From Neodontobutis hainanensis (Eukaryota; Chordata; Actinopteri; Gobiiformes; Odontobutidae), in contig JALDNG010002248.1 in assembly GCA_024349245.1 (NCBI GenBank), positions 1 through 64,000 of the forward strand: a DNA stretch of 64,000 nt. Reading direction: 5' to 3'. Both the position numbers and the translations under genes were made by a program. The first letter of the stretch is position 1. Every line of letters begins with the position of its first letter. Positions 22,836 through 33,123 of this stretch are shown here, piece by piece. A model generated the notes under the pieces. It made no database searches, was not told where the DNA came from, and was given only the letters and a program-made list of their open reading frames with translations.

Positions 22836-24125
22836 TAAAAACTATGAAACTTTTTTTCTCAAAATATGGGGTTAAAAATCATTAAAATGATAATCCTAAA
22901 TTAATTTCTACTGGTTCTAGATAAAAACAATAAAACTAACCTCTTGTGTCTATTTATTCAAAATACTTCTCAAATATACAGGGCTCAGTGGTAAAAACAT
23001 CTGAGGGTCAGTGGCTCTGGGCCATGGCAGAGATTTAACACATTTGATCATTTGTTGTGAATCTAAACATTAGACACTTACAACGTGGTGGAAGTGGCTC
23101 AGAAGCTTTGCCTAAAAAAAGAGAACTCATGCTGTTGTCTGTGGTGCGTCCCACTCAATGACGAGACAAGCTATCCATCCAGCCAATCAGAGAAGAGAGA
23201 GACTTGTGTTAGAGCAGCATGTGACAGGGAAATGACTGGACACGTCAGCTGATGTCTTCCGTTCTTGAAAAACACTGACAGTGAAAACTGTCTCATCAAA
23301 AACAAACTCAGGGCCAGACGTGAGGTCATTAATGATAAATATAACAGTTCTATAAACAGAGACAGTGGACAGGTCAGAGTTAATATAAAACCAACAGAAA
23401 TATTCAAGAGCCTTTTACCTGAAGAATGAAGGTTTGTTTTGACAATAATGTGTTAAAGAGTTATCTTTATGTTTACTCTAACATTGTGTCAAACTGTTTA
23501 TCTACAAAGGAAGTGCTGCACAAATCAAAGTGTTGTAGACTGGCCAGAATATCATTATTGTGTCTCCTGTAATGAACTCCGAGAAACATGTCACAGTCTC
23601 TTTATATTAGAACAGTCCCTCAGTATTTTTGAGGTCTTTGGTTTTGACTCTTCAGCTGTGGAGCTGCATGGATCTGAAATTGAGTTTCAGTTTAAACAGA
23701 GCAACATGAGGTCAATGAAAAGGTTTTATGTTTATGACCCTGTTCACACTCGGAGTATTTCTGCTCAGGATGAGATCATATATTTATTTTTAGTTGTCTT
23801 TATGATGCATGGTTAGTCCCTCCAAGAGCAAGAGCAGATATGAGCCAACGCATTAGGGTTGGGTTTTGTGCCAAACTCACAAACAGGTTCCTCTCACAGG
23901 ACACAGACGAGCGGAACAGAAGTGAAGACAGTCAGTCAATAATGAAATGAACAGTCGCTCTGCAAAAGCATTAAAACACATTGAAACTCAAAATAATACA
24001 CAATATTTCCACATTATTTTGAAGAAGAATCTAATAATGTGAGTGTGACATTTCTTTGAGTCAAGGAGGTTTTATTAAAGAAAGGTTTTTAAAAGATTAT
24101 TTTATTTTACAGCAAAGGAGCTCAC
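22836..24125. other. Unassigned region
   Basis: No domain recognised. One open frame, 23469-23816 plus (115 codons, rich in Cys and Phe), has neither splice nor promoter support and may be chance. Confidence 0.3.
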
Positions 24126-24800
24126 CAATGTTGGGGTTGAAGATTTCCTGGTGGCGTCTCTCACACTCCTCAAGCTGCAGCTGGAGCTTGATCAACTCAC
24201 GCCGTGTCACCAGCACCAGGTTCTTGTCTCAGGTCTTCTCCAGTGCATCCAGTGTGCCCACCATGGTTGTTATCTGAAATTAAAATTAAAATAATCAGAT
24301 GACCACTCCCAATTTAATTTAATCAAACACTTGACACTGACACACTGTGACAGCTGGCCGTATACTTACCTCTACATGCAAAGATTCAAAGACCCATGGT
24401 GGAGCTTTTGATTGAAAGCTGCAGGTCTTGAATCAACGCCTCCACTTGTTTTGATCTCCACCTTTATCACCTCCAAGTCTGCTTCGTTGTAGTCGTCTGG
24501 GTTCTTCTCTAGCGCCTCAGCTTCACAATCTTCTCTGCATATGACGTCATCTCATACTCTTCAAGCTGAAATGTGCAAGAAATGTGTCAGAAAATACTGC
24601 AAAATATACAAGCTTACAAAATATGTACACACCTTCCCTAATTCAATCTCCAATCTGTAGGAGCTCTCCCCCGCTGTTTCCTCGACCACCACCAGGTCTT
24701 TGATGGGAAAGGTAGAACTGGGAAGGAATGCATCACAGGTACAACTTCCACTACTTCCTGTCTCATTCCTCGTAGCCCCCTCACTCCACATGCCTACACG
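24126..24800 (-). pseudogene. Coiled-coil gene fragment, copy 1 (three exons)
   Basis: Minus-strand exons: 24800-24633 (GSCTCDAFLPSSTFPIKDLV, VEETAGESSYRLEIELGK), 24565-24370 (LEEYEMTSYAEKIVK; later VEALIQDLQLSIKSST in a shifted frame) and 24273-24126 (TMVGTLDALEKT, stop, DKNLVLVTRRELIKLQLQLE, ECERRHQEIFNPNIG). Donors GTGTGT, GTAAGT and GTGAGC; acceptors CCTCAG, TTTCAG-type. The last two exons are helical and charged, suggesting a coiled coil. An in-frame TGA in the third exon and frameshifts in the second make it a pseudogene. Family not recognised. A second copy lies at 27848-28489. Confidence 0.6.
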
Positions 24801-26274
24801 CTGAGGAATGTGAGCACATGAAAATAGGTCAGTCTCAAAGTAAAAAAAAAATAACATGAATAAGTGGATCTAAGGGGTGCCATACAAACCCCCGAGGCCA
24901 ATGTGGAGCTGAGCAATGCTAAGAAATACAGAGTGCCAATCATTCAGCAGCAGTCACAATCCCTTATGAATGAGAACAGCTGCAGGTTTTCAGGTTTTAT
25001 TTACAGGAGCCTTGTGAAAGCACTCAACTAATGCTGAACATGTTATTGTTCACAGCAATATTTCACAAAACACACAAAGAGGCCATCTTGTTCAAGCAAT
25101 TAATAAGTGCATCAAAATGTGAAGATGAATGAGGCATTCTAACATCTGACTAATTTCCCATGTGATGGAAAATGTAGCAAAGATAGGCTAGTACTCCTCT
25201 TTCAGTACAAAAACAAAATACAAACAATAACCTGGGGTGGATTTACAGGAGAGACATTATAATTGGCCATTGTATAAAACAAAAACAGCATTGTTTTTCA
25301 CCTAAATGTGCACTTGAACATCATATGTTGCAGGCCTGCAGTAGGTAAGTCAGGAGAGGGGGTTGTGACCAAAACACTGGTCTGTCCACGGACCAGACAG
25401 ACAACACAGACTGTTTTTGGCCGTTTTGTGTTCCGTGCAATGATTTGTGCAGTGGCCCGTCTGCTCCGTGCATGGTCTCTGGGGTGGTCTCTACAAACAT
25501 TCCTTGTGGTCAGTGCTAGTGATATAGGCCCAAAAGACTGGAATAGATATGAACTGAAAAATATAAAGGTGCTAAAAATTACCATTGCAGTTTGCTAGTG
25601 TGGCGCTGCGAGAAGGGTTGGTGGTTATAGTCTAGCAGAATAAAGATGGAAATATAAATTCAAATACGCCACCTGGGGGATGGACCAGGAACTATTGTAC
25701 ACATAGGAGATTGTGGAAAAAAGGACACACAAGGAAATATCTGATTTAAAAGGACAGAGACGTGTTTCACAAATAACCAAATTATTAAAATAGATTTAAA
25801 ATGATTACTCTAAAAAACTGAAAAGAGGTAGAACAAAACCGATTACCCAAAATATATTTTTATTATTACTTTGTTAAAAATTTCTAAAATGGTTGCAGAA
25901 GTACAAAAACGTTCAAAAATGTTAAATGAAAGATAGCTATATGGGGCCGCCTCTGGAAAGCAGACTACTTTAAGGCGGTGCCCAGGGGTGCCACCTTAAA
26001 CTCACCTTTGTGGACACAGACACGGCAAAGACAAGGTGCAAACTAAACTTGTGACCCAGTGCACTAACTCACATGCATAAGTGGGAGACCTCACCCATGT
26101 GCCCTGCTCAACCACCAGGAGAGCTCCCAGCGTCACGGGAAAATATAAAAACAAGTTAACCAAAGGGCGAAACCCAGTTGCAACACAACAATAAAAACAT
26201 CACAGTATCAACAGAAACCAAAACAGCAGAAAACAGCAGCAGTCTAGCCAACCTGTAAAAAAATCATTACTTTA
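24801..26274. other. Unassigned; 25930-26274 may be interior of the LTR element next door
   Basis: 24801-25929 shows no coding domain. If the LTR at 26275-26777 is a 5' LTR on minus, 26274 downward would be leader sequence. On minus this stretch is T- and G-rich with no recognisable gag. Confidence 0.25.
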
Positions 26275-26777
26275 TGTAAGGATCCCCGTTAAACAAAGGG
26301 ACCTGAACATAAATCAAAAAGCCATACACAACTAAAGCTCAAACTGTCTATTTAAAATAAGAATCAAGGGAGAACAAAAAGGCGGTGATGGGTCGGACAA
26401 AATGAACAAAAGAGGGCAACAAGCCGAGTCAGCCCGCCATTGGACCGTCGTACCCGACTTAACTCCCCTGTCCCTGCCTAACAAACCCTAACCATAAAAG
26501 TAAAATAACAAACTGTTAAAACAGGACCACCTCGCCCATCACCTAAAAGAAATAACTGAAAACATAAAAGAGGAGCTGAACGTCTCAGCTGCCCCTGGCA
26601 TCGACAGAAGCTCAAACAGGAGGCGGAGCTTAGCCGGAATCACGGCGAAGCAGAGAGCGAGAAGCCGGCACCAACATCCTCCTTATAAAGGGTAGCAGCC
26701 AATCAGGAGCCCAGATCAGACACACCCCCACTCCTCCTGCAGGTGGAACACACAGACAATTACATGCATTTGTAACA
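26275..26777 (-). repeat. Gmr1-type gypsy LTR
   Basis: Plus-strand ends TGTAAGGATCCCCG and CATTTGTAACA. Close match to the LTR at 48300-48637 at both ends and across CCTTATAAAGGGTAGCAGCC (26680), with an extra internal block near 26370-26500. Right flank is GAGTCCTTTGTG. The left side has no matching GAGTC, so it is not a simple solo LTR. Confidence 0.75.
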
Positions 26778-26915
26778 GAGTCCTTTGTGCTCAAGTCCGA
26801 GGCAAGTCTCGAGTCCTTGTGTTTGAGAATAAAGGAGTCCAAGTTTGAGTCAGAGCAATAAAAAATGAAGTCCAAGTCCGAGTCGAGGCACAAAACTGAT
26901 CTTGATGACTACTCC
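26778..26915. repeat. GAGTC/AAGTC-rich interspersed repeat
   Basis: Degenerate short-period repeat of AAGTC, GAGTC and CGAGTC. Aligns with 32240-32360 (CTTTGTG(C/T)TCAAGTCCGAG, GAATAAA(G/C)GAGTCCAAG) and with the flank at 48280-48299. Confidence 0.7.
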
Positions 26916-26989
26916 ATCTCTGCCCACAACACCAATGCCCTGCACAAGAAGGGCCAGAGTCGTCCTTCTGAGGGACAACATGAAAATAG

Positions 26990-27600
26990 CTAAAGTCATC
27001 CCAATCTAAAAATGTAATTATATAAAATATGAAACAGAAATGGCTGTAATTGAGCTGGTTGAAAAAATAACATCTACAATAAAAAATAAAAATCCCGTAA
27101 ATGGAATTTTCATAGACTTGAAGAAAGCCTTCGACACCATTGATCACAAAGTTCTGTTAAGAAAACCTGAAAGATATGGCATCAGGGGCATTGTATAAAG
27201 ATGGATTGGTGACATTTTATTCTAAATAAAAGAGAGTATTTTCACCCAACAAACAAGCTGCTCATAAACTCTAACTTACTGAAATGTAATCACTTAGTCA
27301 AATTTAAAATAGCAAAAATAATGTTTAAAATAAGACAGAACCTGTTTTAGATGAACTCTGCTCCTGACGAACACTCGTGTTCAGTAAACTCAGATCACAA
27401 CCAACGTCAAACAGACATGTCTGTCTGTTCAGAAAGTTAAACTGTGGAATAGTCTAGAACTAAAACATCTATAAATAGCTTCAAGAAATGACTTAAAAAG
27501 AAACAGATCTCACAATTTAAAGTTCTTTGTTCTTTCTTTAAGTATGTTAAAATAATTCAGTGTTAGTTGTTTTTGTGTTATATTTGTGAAAAATAAACTA
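26990..27600 (+). mobile_element. LINE reverse-transcriptase remnant
   Basis: Reads MAVIELVEKITSTIKNKN then GIFIDLKKAFDTIDHKVLL (27100-27160), the RT palm A block of L2/CR1-like LINEs. A later FHPTNKLLINSNLLKCNHLV and FKIAKIMFKIRQNL match the C-terminal region in a broken frame. The catalytic YADD block is deleted. Confidence 0.65.
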
Positions 27601-27847
27601 GTAAGCTATGATGCAGGAATGGGCTTCTTAGAATGAAGCATTTGTAGTTGGTGTAGAACCTAATATAAACTAATATGCTTGGACTAGAGTAACCAGAGCA
27701 CCAGTACACGGACTCACGCTCTGGAATGGGCTTGAGTCTTTTCCCCTCCCTCCATATGTGCACCCTGAACTTAGATGAGCATTGAGCTGGCTCACGATGG
27801 CTTACTGACTCTAACAATGCCAGTGTGTGCAGAACATTTGCAAAAAC

Positions 27848-28489
27848 CAATGTTGGGGTTGAAGATTTCCCGGTGGCGTCTCTCACTCTCCTCAAGCTGC
27901 AGCTGGATCTTGATGTACTCAGTGTCACCAGCACCAGGTTCTTGTCATAGTTCTTCTCCAGTGCATCCAGTGTGCCCAACATGGCTGTTGTCTGAAATTA
28001 AAATTTAAATGATCAAATGGCCATTGCCAATTTAATTGAATCTGGCCGTATACTTACCTCTACATGCAAAGACTTGAAGACATTGGTGCAGATTTTGATT
28101 GAAAGCTGCAGGTCTTGAATCAAGGCCTCCACTTGTTTAATCTCCATCTTGATCCCCTCTAAGTCTGCTTCATTGTAGGCGTCTGGGAGCTTCTCTAGTT
28201 CCTCAATTTTACCATCTTCACAATCTTGTCTGCATATGATTTTGGTCTAATACTCTTCAAGCTGAAATGTGTCATCAAATACTGCAAAATGCTCTCTATA
28301 CTGGCTTACAAAATATGTGCACACCTTCCCCATTTCAAGCTCCAATCTGTAGGAGATCTCCGCCGTTTCCTCGACCACCAGCAGGTCTTTGATGGGAAAG
28401 GTAGAACTGGGAAGGAATGCATCACAGGTACAACTTCCACTACTTCCTGTCTCATTCCTCCTAGCCCCCTCACTCCACATGCATACACA
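27848..28489 (-). pseudogene. Coiled-coil gene fragment, copy 2 (three exons)
   Basis: Second copy of the exons at 24126-24800, same order and strand: 28489-28325 (SSTFPIKDLLVVEETAEISY), 28261-28058 (YNEADLEGIK-type block, VEALIQDLQLSIKI) and 27991-27848 (MLGTLDALEKNYDKNLVLV). Here the third exon keeps Tyr where copy 1 has a stop, but a deletion after NLVLVT shifts its frame and its donor is GTTTTT instead of GTGAGC. The two copies therefore carry different disabling changes. Upstream sequence is cut by the Tc1-like element at 28535. Confidence 0.6.
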
Positions 28490-28534
28490 CTAAGGGCGCA
28501 TATGGGCACATGAAAATATGAGCACATTAAATTA

Positions 28535-29758
28535 CAGGTGCTGGTCATATAATTAGAAAATCATCAAAATGTTGATTTATTTCACTAATTCCATTCAAAA
28601 AGTGAAACTTGTATATTATATTTATTCATTAAACACTTTTTTTTAACCAAGGAAAATCCCAAATTCAGAATCTCAGAAAATTGAAATATTGTGAAAAGGT
28701 TCAATATTGAAGAGCCCTGGTGCCACACTCTAATCAGCTAATAAACCCAAAAAAAGTGAACAAGCAATAGGGATAACCGCACCTGGAGAGGATTGTGACA
28801 CAAAACCCATTCAAAAACGTGAGGAGATTCAGAAAGAGTGGACTGCAGCTGGAGTCAGTGCTTCAAGAACCACTGCGCACAGACGTATTCAAGACATGGG
28901 TTTCAGCTTCGCTTTCCTTGTGTCAAGCCACTCTTGAACAACAGACAGCTTCAGAAGCATCTCGCCTGGGACTGCTGCTGAGTGGTCCAAAGTTATGTTC
29001 TCTGATGAAAGTATGAAATGTTGCATTTCCTTTGGAAATCAGGGTCCCAGAGTCTGGAGGAAGAGAGGAGAGACACACAATCCACGTTGCTTGAGGTCCA
29101 GTGTAAAGTTTCCACAGTCAGTGATGCTTTGGAGCCATGTCATCTGCTGGTGTTGGTCCACTGTGTTTTCTGAGGTACAAGGTCAACGCAGCCGTATTCC
29201 AGGAGGTTTTAGAGCACTTCATGCTTCTGGCTGCTGACCAACTTTTTTGAGATGCAGATTTCTCGGCACCTGCACCAAGTGCCAAAGCAACCAGTACCTG
29301 GTTTAAGGACCATGGTATCCCTGTTCTAACTTGGCCAGCAAACTCGCCTGACCTTAACCCCAGAGAGAAGGGTATTGTGAAAAGGATGAGGCAATATGCA
29401 GAAGAGCTGAAGGCCACTATCAGAGCAACCCATGCCACGCCACATTGCTGAAGTAATTCAGGCAAAAAGAGCCCTAACTAAGTATTGAGTGCTATACATG
29501 ATCATACTTTACATGTTCATACTTTTCAGATGGACAAGATTTCTAAAAATCTTTCCTTTGTATTGGTCATAAGTAATATTCAAATTTTCTGAGATACTGA
29601 ATTTGGGATTTTATTATAATCATCAACATTCAAATTAATACACTTTTGAAATATATCAGTCTGTGTGTAATGAATGATATACAAGTTCCACTTTTTAATG
29701 GAATTACTAAAATAAATCAACTTTTTAAGGATTTTCTAAATTATATGACCAGCACCTG
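28535..29758 (+). mobile_element. Tc1/mariner DNA transposon, decayed
   Basis: Ends are inverted repeats starting CAGGTGCTGGTCATATAATT and closing AATTATATGACCAGCACCTG, flanked by TA on both sides (28533-28534, 29759-29760). The interior carries broken transposase: LLSGPKLCSLMKV (from ..VLFSDES), CISFGNQGPRVWRKRGE, SSVKFPQSVMLW and VQGQRSRIPGGF. Several frameshifts. Superfamily follows from the TA duplication and the SVMLW/FSDES motifs. Confidence 0.85.
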
Positions 29759-29760
29759 TA

Positions 29761-30546
29761 TAAACTGTGTTATCCCAAAAATAAAGCTTTGAGAAAGAGA
29801 AACCACGGAACCAGCGTTTTGCCTCTTTTCTCTCTCTCCCTCTGATCAGAGCCTTAGAGGCATGCTTTATCATCGGTAACCCTTCAGAGTCTAGAACTGA
29901 CATAGCGGAGCAGGTTACAGACCATATTGTGAAAATGATATTGTTAGTTTAGTAGTCAAGCGGAGCTGGTCAGAAACTGATTAAGTCAAGTGGAGCTGGC
30001 TGTAGGCTGAGCGGAGCTGGACAAAGATATACCTACTAGCGAGAGAAAAACGCAGCAGAGCACAGAGCAGTCCCACCAGAGACAGAGGGAAAGGAGTTCT
30101 CTTCACACATTAGTTTTGTCCAGTCTTTTCACTAGAACAAATGTTAAGAGGCAAACGAGGTTAGTTTGGCTAAAAGAGTCAACAGGTTTATTAAAAGGAC
30201 TACTGATGGTGCGTTGTTGCAATGCACAGCTTTTGGCCGTCTATTGACCCTCTTGGATGGAGTAAAAGTCAGTGCTTGATTCAACCCACAGTGTTGAGCC
30301 CAGGGCTAGGTTACGGCTTGACCTCCTCGTTCCTAGAAGGAGTTACATGTGCATGGGGTGCCATGGGAAGAAAATGTAATATTTTTTTTTAAGGAGAACC
30401 AGGGGCTGTACCGGGCCCGTGTAGCCCGGACTGAGAGGCCAGAGGCTGGGGAGAGTAGCAGAGGCGGTGCAGCCTGGTGCTGGAGGTCTTACCTCGGGCC
30501 AGGCTTCAGCTCTGAGTCCTTCATTGGCCCAGGGGCACAAACACAA
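29761..30546. other. Unassigned; possible LTR-like piece
   Basis: 29780 AATAAAGCTTTGAGAAAGAG followed by CTCTTTTCTCTCTCTCCCTC could be a polyadenylation/U5-type segment. Three GCGGAGCTGG repeats occur at 29961-30020. No domain in 30349-30546. Confidence 0.25.
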
Positions 30547-31980
30547 TCATTTTTGTGTGCAATAATCTTCAGTCTCGGGCTTCTCCACAAGCCCCATAGA
30601 CAGATGCAAAGCCAGGAAAGCCTTCATTTCAGATACACATACAATGTACCGCTTATAAAACCTGGACTGTGGCTTCAGCTGTTTTGAGGATAAAACCCGA
30701 TCAGCATAACGGTTAGTCTTTATTTGTAACAAGGTTCCAAAAATTGAGTGTGCCAGTGAGTTCATCAAAAGGCTTTATCCACTCCTGATGAACTTCCAGT
30801 CCTCATCTTCAGTGATAGGCCCGTAGCTATAATCTCTTCCTCGGCCTCTCCCTGGGCCTCCGCCTCTCACCCACATTTCTCTTCTCCCAAACCTGACTCC
30901 TCTCCGTCCTCCTGTGTTAGAAACAGAAACAGCAGCACGGCCGGAAAAACCCTCAGCTCCACTGGCACCTTCACTCTGGCTGCTATCCTCACTCTCCCTT
31001 ATTTCATAACAATAACAAGAATAATACAGTTTATTTATATAGCACATTTCAAATGACAAGCATAGACTCAATATAACTAAGACTTACTTGTCAGAAAGTA
31101 AATGTTCTCCCCTGGAGTCAGAGTCTGCAGCAGACGGCACAACGGCTTGGTGCTCATGTTCTCGTCTCACAATTTCTACTCTCACCAACGTAGAGCTCTC
31201 ACCGACTGCATTCTCCCCACCTGCCACAACGTGTCAAAGGCTTATGTACTAAATCTGAAAATTAAAATGAGCTAAACACAACTTATCTTAATTTTACACC
31301 TGACCTATTCAAAAACACAAAGGTTTTTATTTATTTATTGAAATTCACACCTGTATCTTCAAATGCTTATTATTGTACCCAACTTTTCCTTTACTAAAAA
31401 AAAGTCTGTTGGATTTACATAAAAAAATATATGAATAAAATATATGCTGTTTTAAATGTCCTCATAACAAAGCTTTAGAACACAATAAGAAATAAAACCT
31501 AATCATATGGAATTAGTATTAGCTCATAAATGTTACAGTTTTGTCACAATATACAAACTCACCTCTCTTTGAGACATCAGTAGATTTTTCACTCAACATT
31601 ACAGCTTGGCTTTAAAAATGCAGTGTGTCTTTAACATAACATAGAACTTATGTTATTCAAATAAAATAGTTTTTCAGCACTTTATGCTTCAGGTTTATTT
31701 TTTATATTCATACAGTGATGCTTTTCTTTTCACCACTCCATTAGATTTTCCAACAGCGGCTCTTAATCAAAGCTCACTTAATAAACTCATATTAGTGACT
31801 AAAGACACTTGTTTGGGGCTTCATTGAAACGTTTTGTAAAATTAGACTTTAGCTTGCTGCTAACAAGTTACTTTGTGAACCACTGGACGAACAGCTGAAT
31901 ATTTCTCTGATAGGTACTTACCTTGACTTCACCTGACCACTGTCCTGTGGCAACGCCGTGTGAGATGTTTTGCCAAGACC
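30547..31980 (-). pseudogene. piggyBac-like transposase, N-terminal exons, one premature stop
   Basis: Four minus-strand exons whose phases agree: 31980-31922 (GLGKTSHTALPQDSGQVKS), 31609-31563 (QAVMLSEKSTDVSKR), 31220-31088 (GENAVGESSTLVRVEIV) and 30997-30547. The last reads an acidic and RGR-rich tail (GGPGRGRGRDYSYGPITEDE), DWKFIRSG, a TAA at about 30776, then in the same frame TNRYADRVLSSKQLKPQSRF and SEMKAFLALHLSMGLVEKP. The last two match the start of the piggyBac DDE domain (TNRYA..., EMKAF...). The catalytic core is cut off at 30547. Introns are consensus. A domesticated PGBD-type gene or an intron-bearing transposon that later broke are both possible. Confidence 0.6.
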
Positions 31981-32119
31981 CTTTAAAGGTAGTGAAATAA
32001 AACACATAGAATGAGTCTGTCAAATATTTTCAAGTCTCCCTCATGTAATAAAATATGCACATTGTCTCGTTGCAGGAGCCAATGGGAGCACCACAGACTC
32101 TCCTGCTCACATTAACAGC

Positions 32120-32370
32120 ATGTCCCAGTGTTGTAGTCGAGTCTCCAGTTTTCGAGTCCAAGTCACTTTCAAGTCCTCAGTGTTTGAGTCCAAGTCCAAG
32201 TCCAAGGGTCCAGTGGTTGTGCTGTCGATGTGCATGACTTGCGAGTCCTTTGTGTTCAAGTCCGAGTCTAAGTCCGAGTCAAGTCTCGAGTCCTTGTGTC
32301 TGAGAATAAACGAGTCCAAGTTTGAGTCAGAGCCATAAAAAAGCAAGTCCAAGTCCAGGACTAGAGTACA
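32120..32370. repeat. GAGTC/AAGTC-rich interspersed repeat
   Basis: Dense short-period array of GAGTC, AAGTC and CGAGTC steps; its minus frame reads LDSDLDSDL types and is not a gene. Contains GTGCATGACTTGCGAGTCCT at 32230, the uninterrupted version of the site occupied by LTRs at 48300 and 26777. Confidence 0.75.
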
Positions 32371-32880
32371 CAAACAGCACAATGCTAACATTATTAAAAG
32401 TTATTGTATGAAGTGTAAAACTCTTACCTGATGGCAGATTTTCCAGGTCAAACAACAGCAAATATGGAACATGCCTCAAGACCAGCCGTTTTGAACAGCC
32501 CTGCCCCACTCCTGTATGCAGGCCATTAAAACAAAGTGGCTCTGGAAAGTAAAGAGTAGCCTATTTTACACAATATGCTTTCACAAAGCATTAGATGAAC
32601 ACGCTATTTAGACGGATTTTTTACATTTAAATTGATCTAAATGAATGATTTATCTTTATGGCAGTGACGTGCATAAAGCATGCTAAGGTCTGCCAAAACG
32701 TGCATCTTCATGACTGCATTATAACTCTAGCCGTCATTTAAGACAGTTTAAAGAAATGTTACCTTTAAAAAAAGCTCTCCAGGTCCTAGAGACCCAATAA
32801 GAAGACAAGAGTCCTAAGCAGCTGAATCTTTAAAGCACTAAACTGGTATTAATCGATTATTGATGCTTATAGCCTAAGCT
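32371..32880. other. Intergenic between divergent units
   Basis: A frame at 32327-32509 minus ends at a donor (CATCAG|GTAAGA, 32428), but its phase does not fit the piggyBac-like exon at 31980, so at best it is a non-coding first exon. Rest AT-rich. Confidence 0.3.
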
Positions 32881-32883
32881 AGC

Positions 32884-32962
32884 TTGACGTACGTGCGTCA
32901 GTGCCATGGAAACAGAAGGTCCAGGTGGGGCTATATAAGACGGCTCCAGTTAGAATTTTTCA
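32884..32962 (+). promoter_or_regulatory. TATA promoter of the tandem-exon gene, with CRE-like half sites
   Basis: TATATAAG at 32932, about 30 bases before a pyrimidine-rich start region (TTTTTCACTTCTCACTTGG). TGACGT (32885) and GCGTCA (32895) form paired CRE-like half sites upstream. The 5'-UTR runs to the ATG at 33124 without an earlier ATG in good context. Confidence 0.55.
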
Positions 32963-33123
32963 CTTCTCACTTGGCTTGTCCAGTGCGTTGCTGAACTGAG
33001 TTTCAGATTGACTTCTCCCAGAAAACCGAACGCTGCATACCACAGTATAATCTTCTATTGGCAAAAATAAACATATTTTAATATTTTGGTATCATATGTT
33101 TAAAGTTTGCCAGATCCTGAGAA

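Noticed and set aside
25298..25598. Overlapping frames of about 95 codons on both strands
   Set aside because: No domain, no splice context, no match elsewhere in the window; could be chance in a slightly GC-richer stretch.
32327..32509. Candidate upstream exon of the piggyBac-like gene
   Set aside because: Its donor is good but the phase does not match the next exon at 31980, and the frame overlaps the GAGTC repeat.
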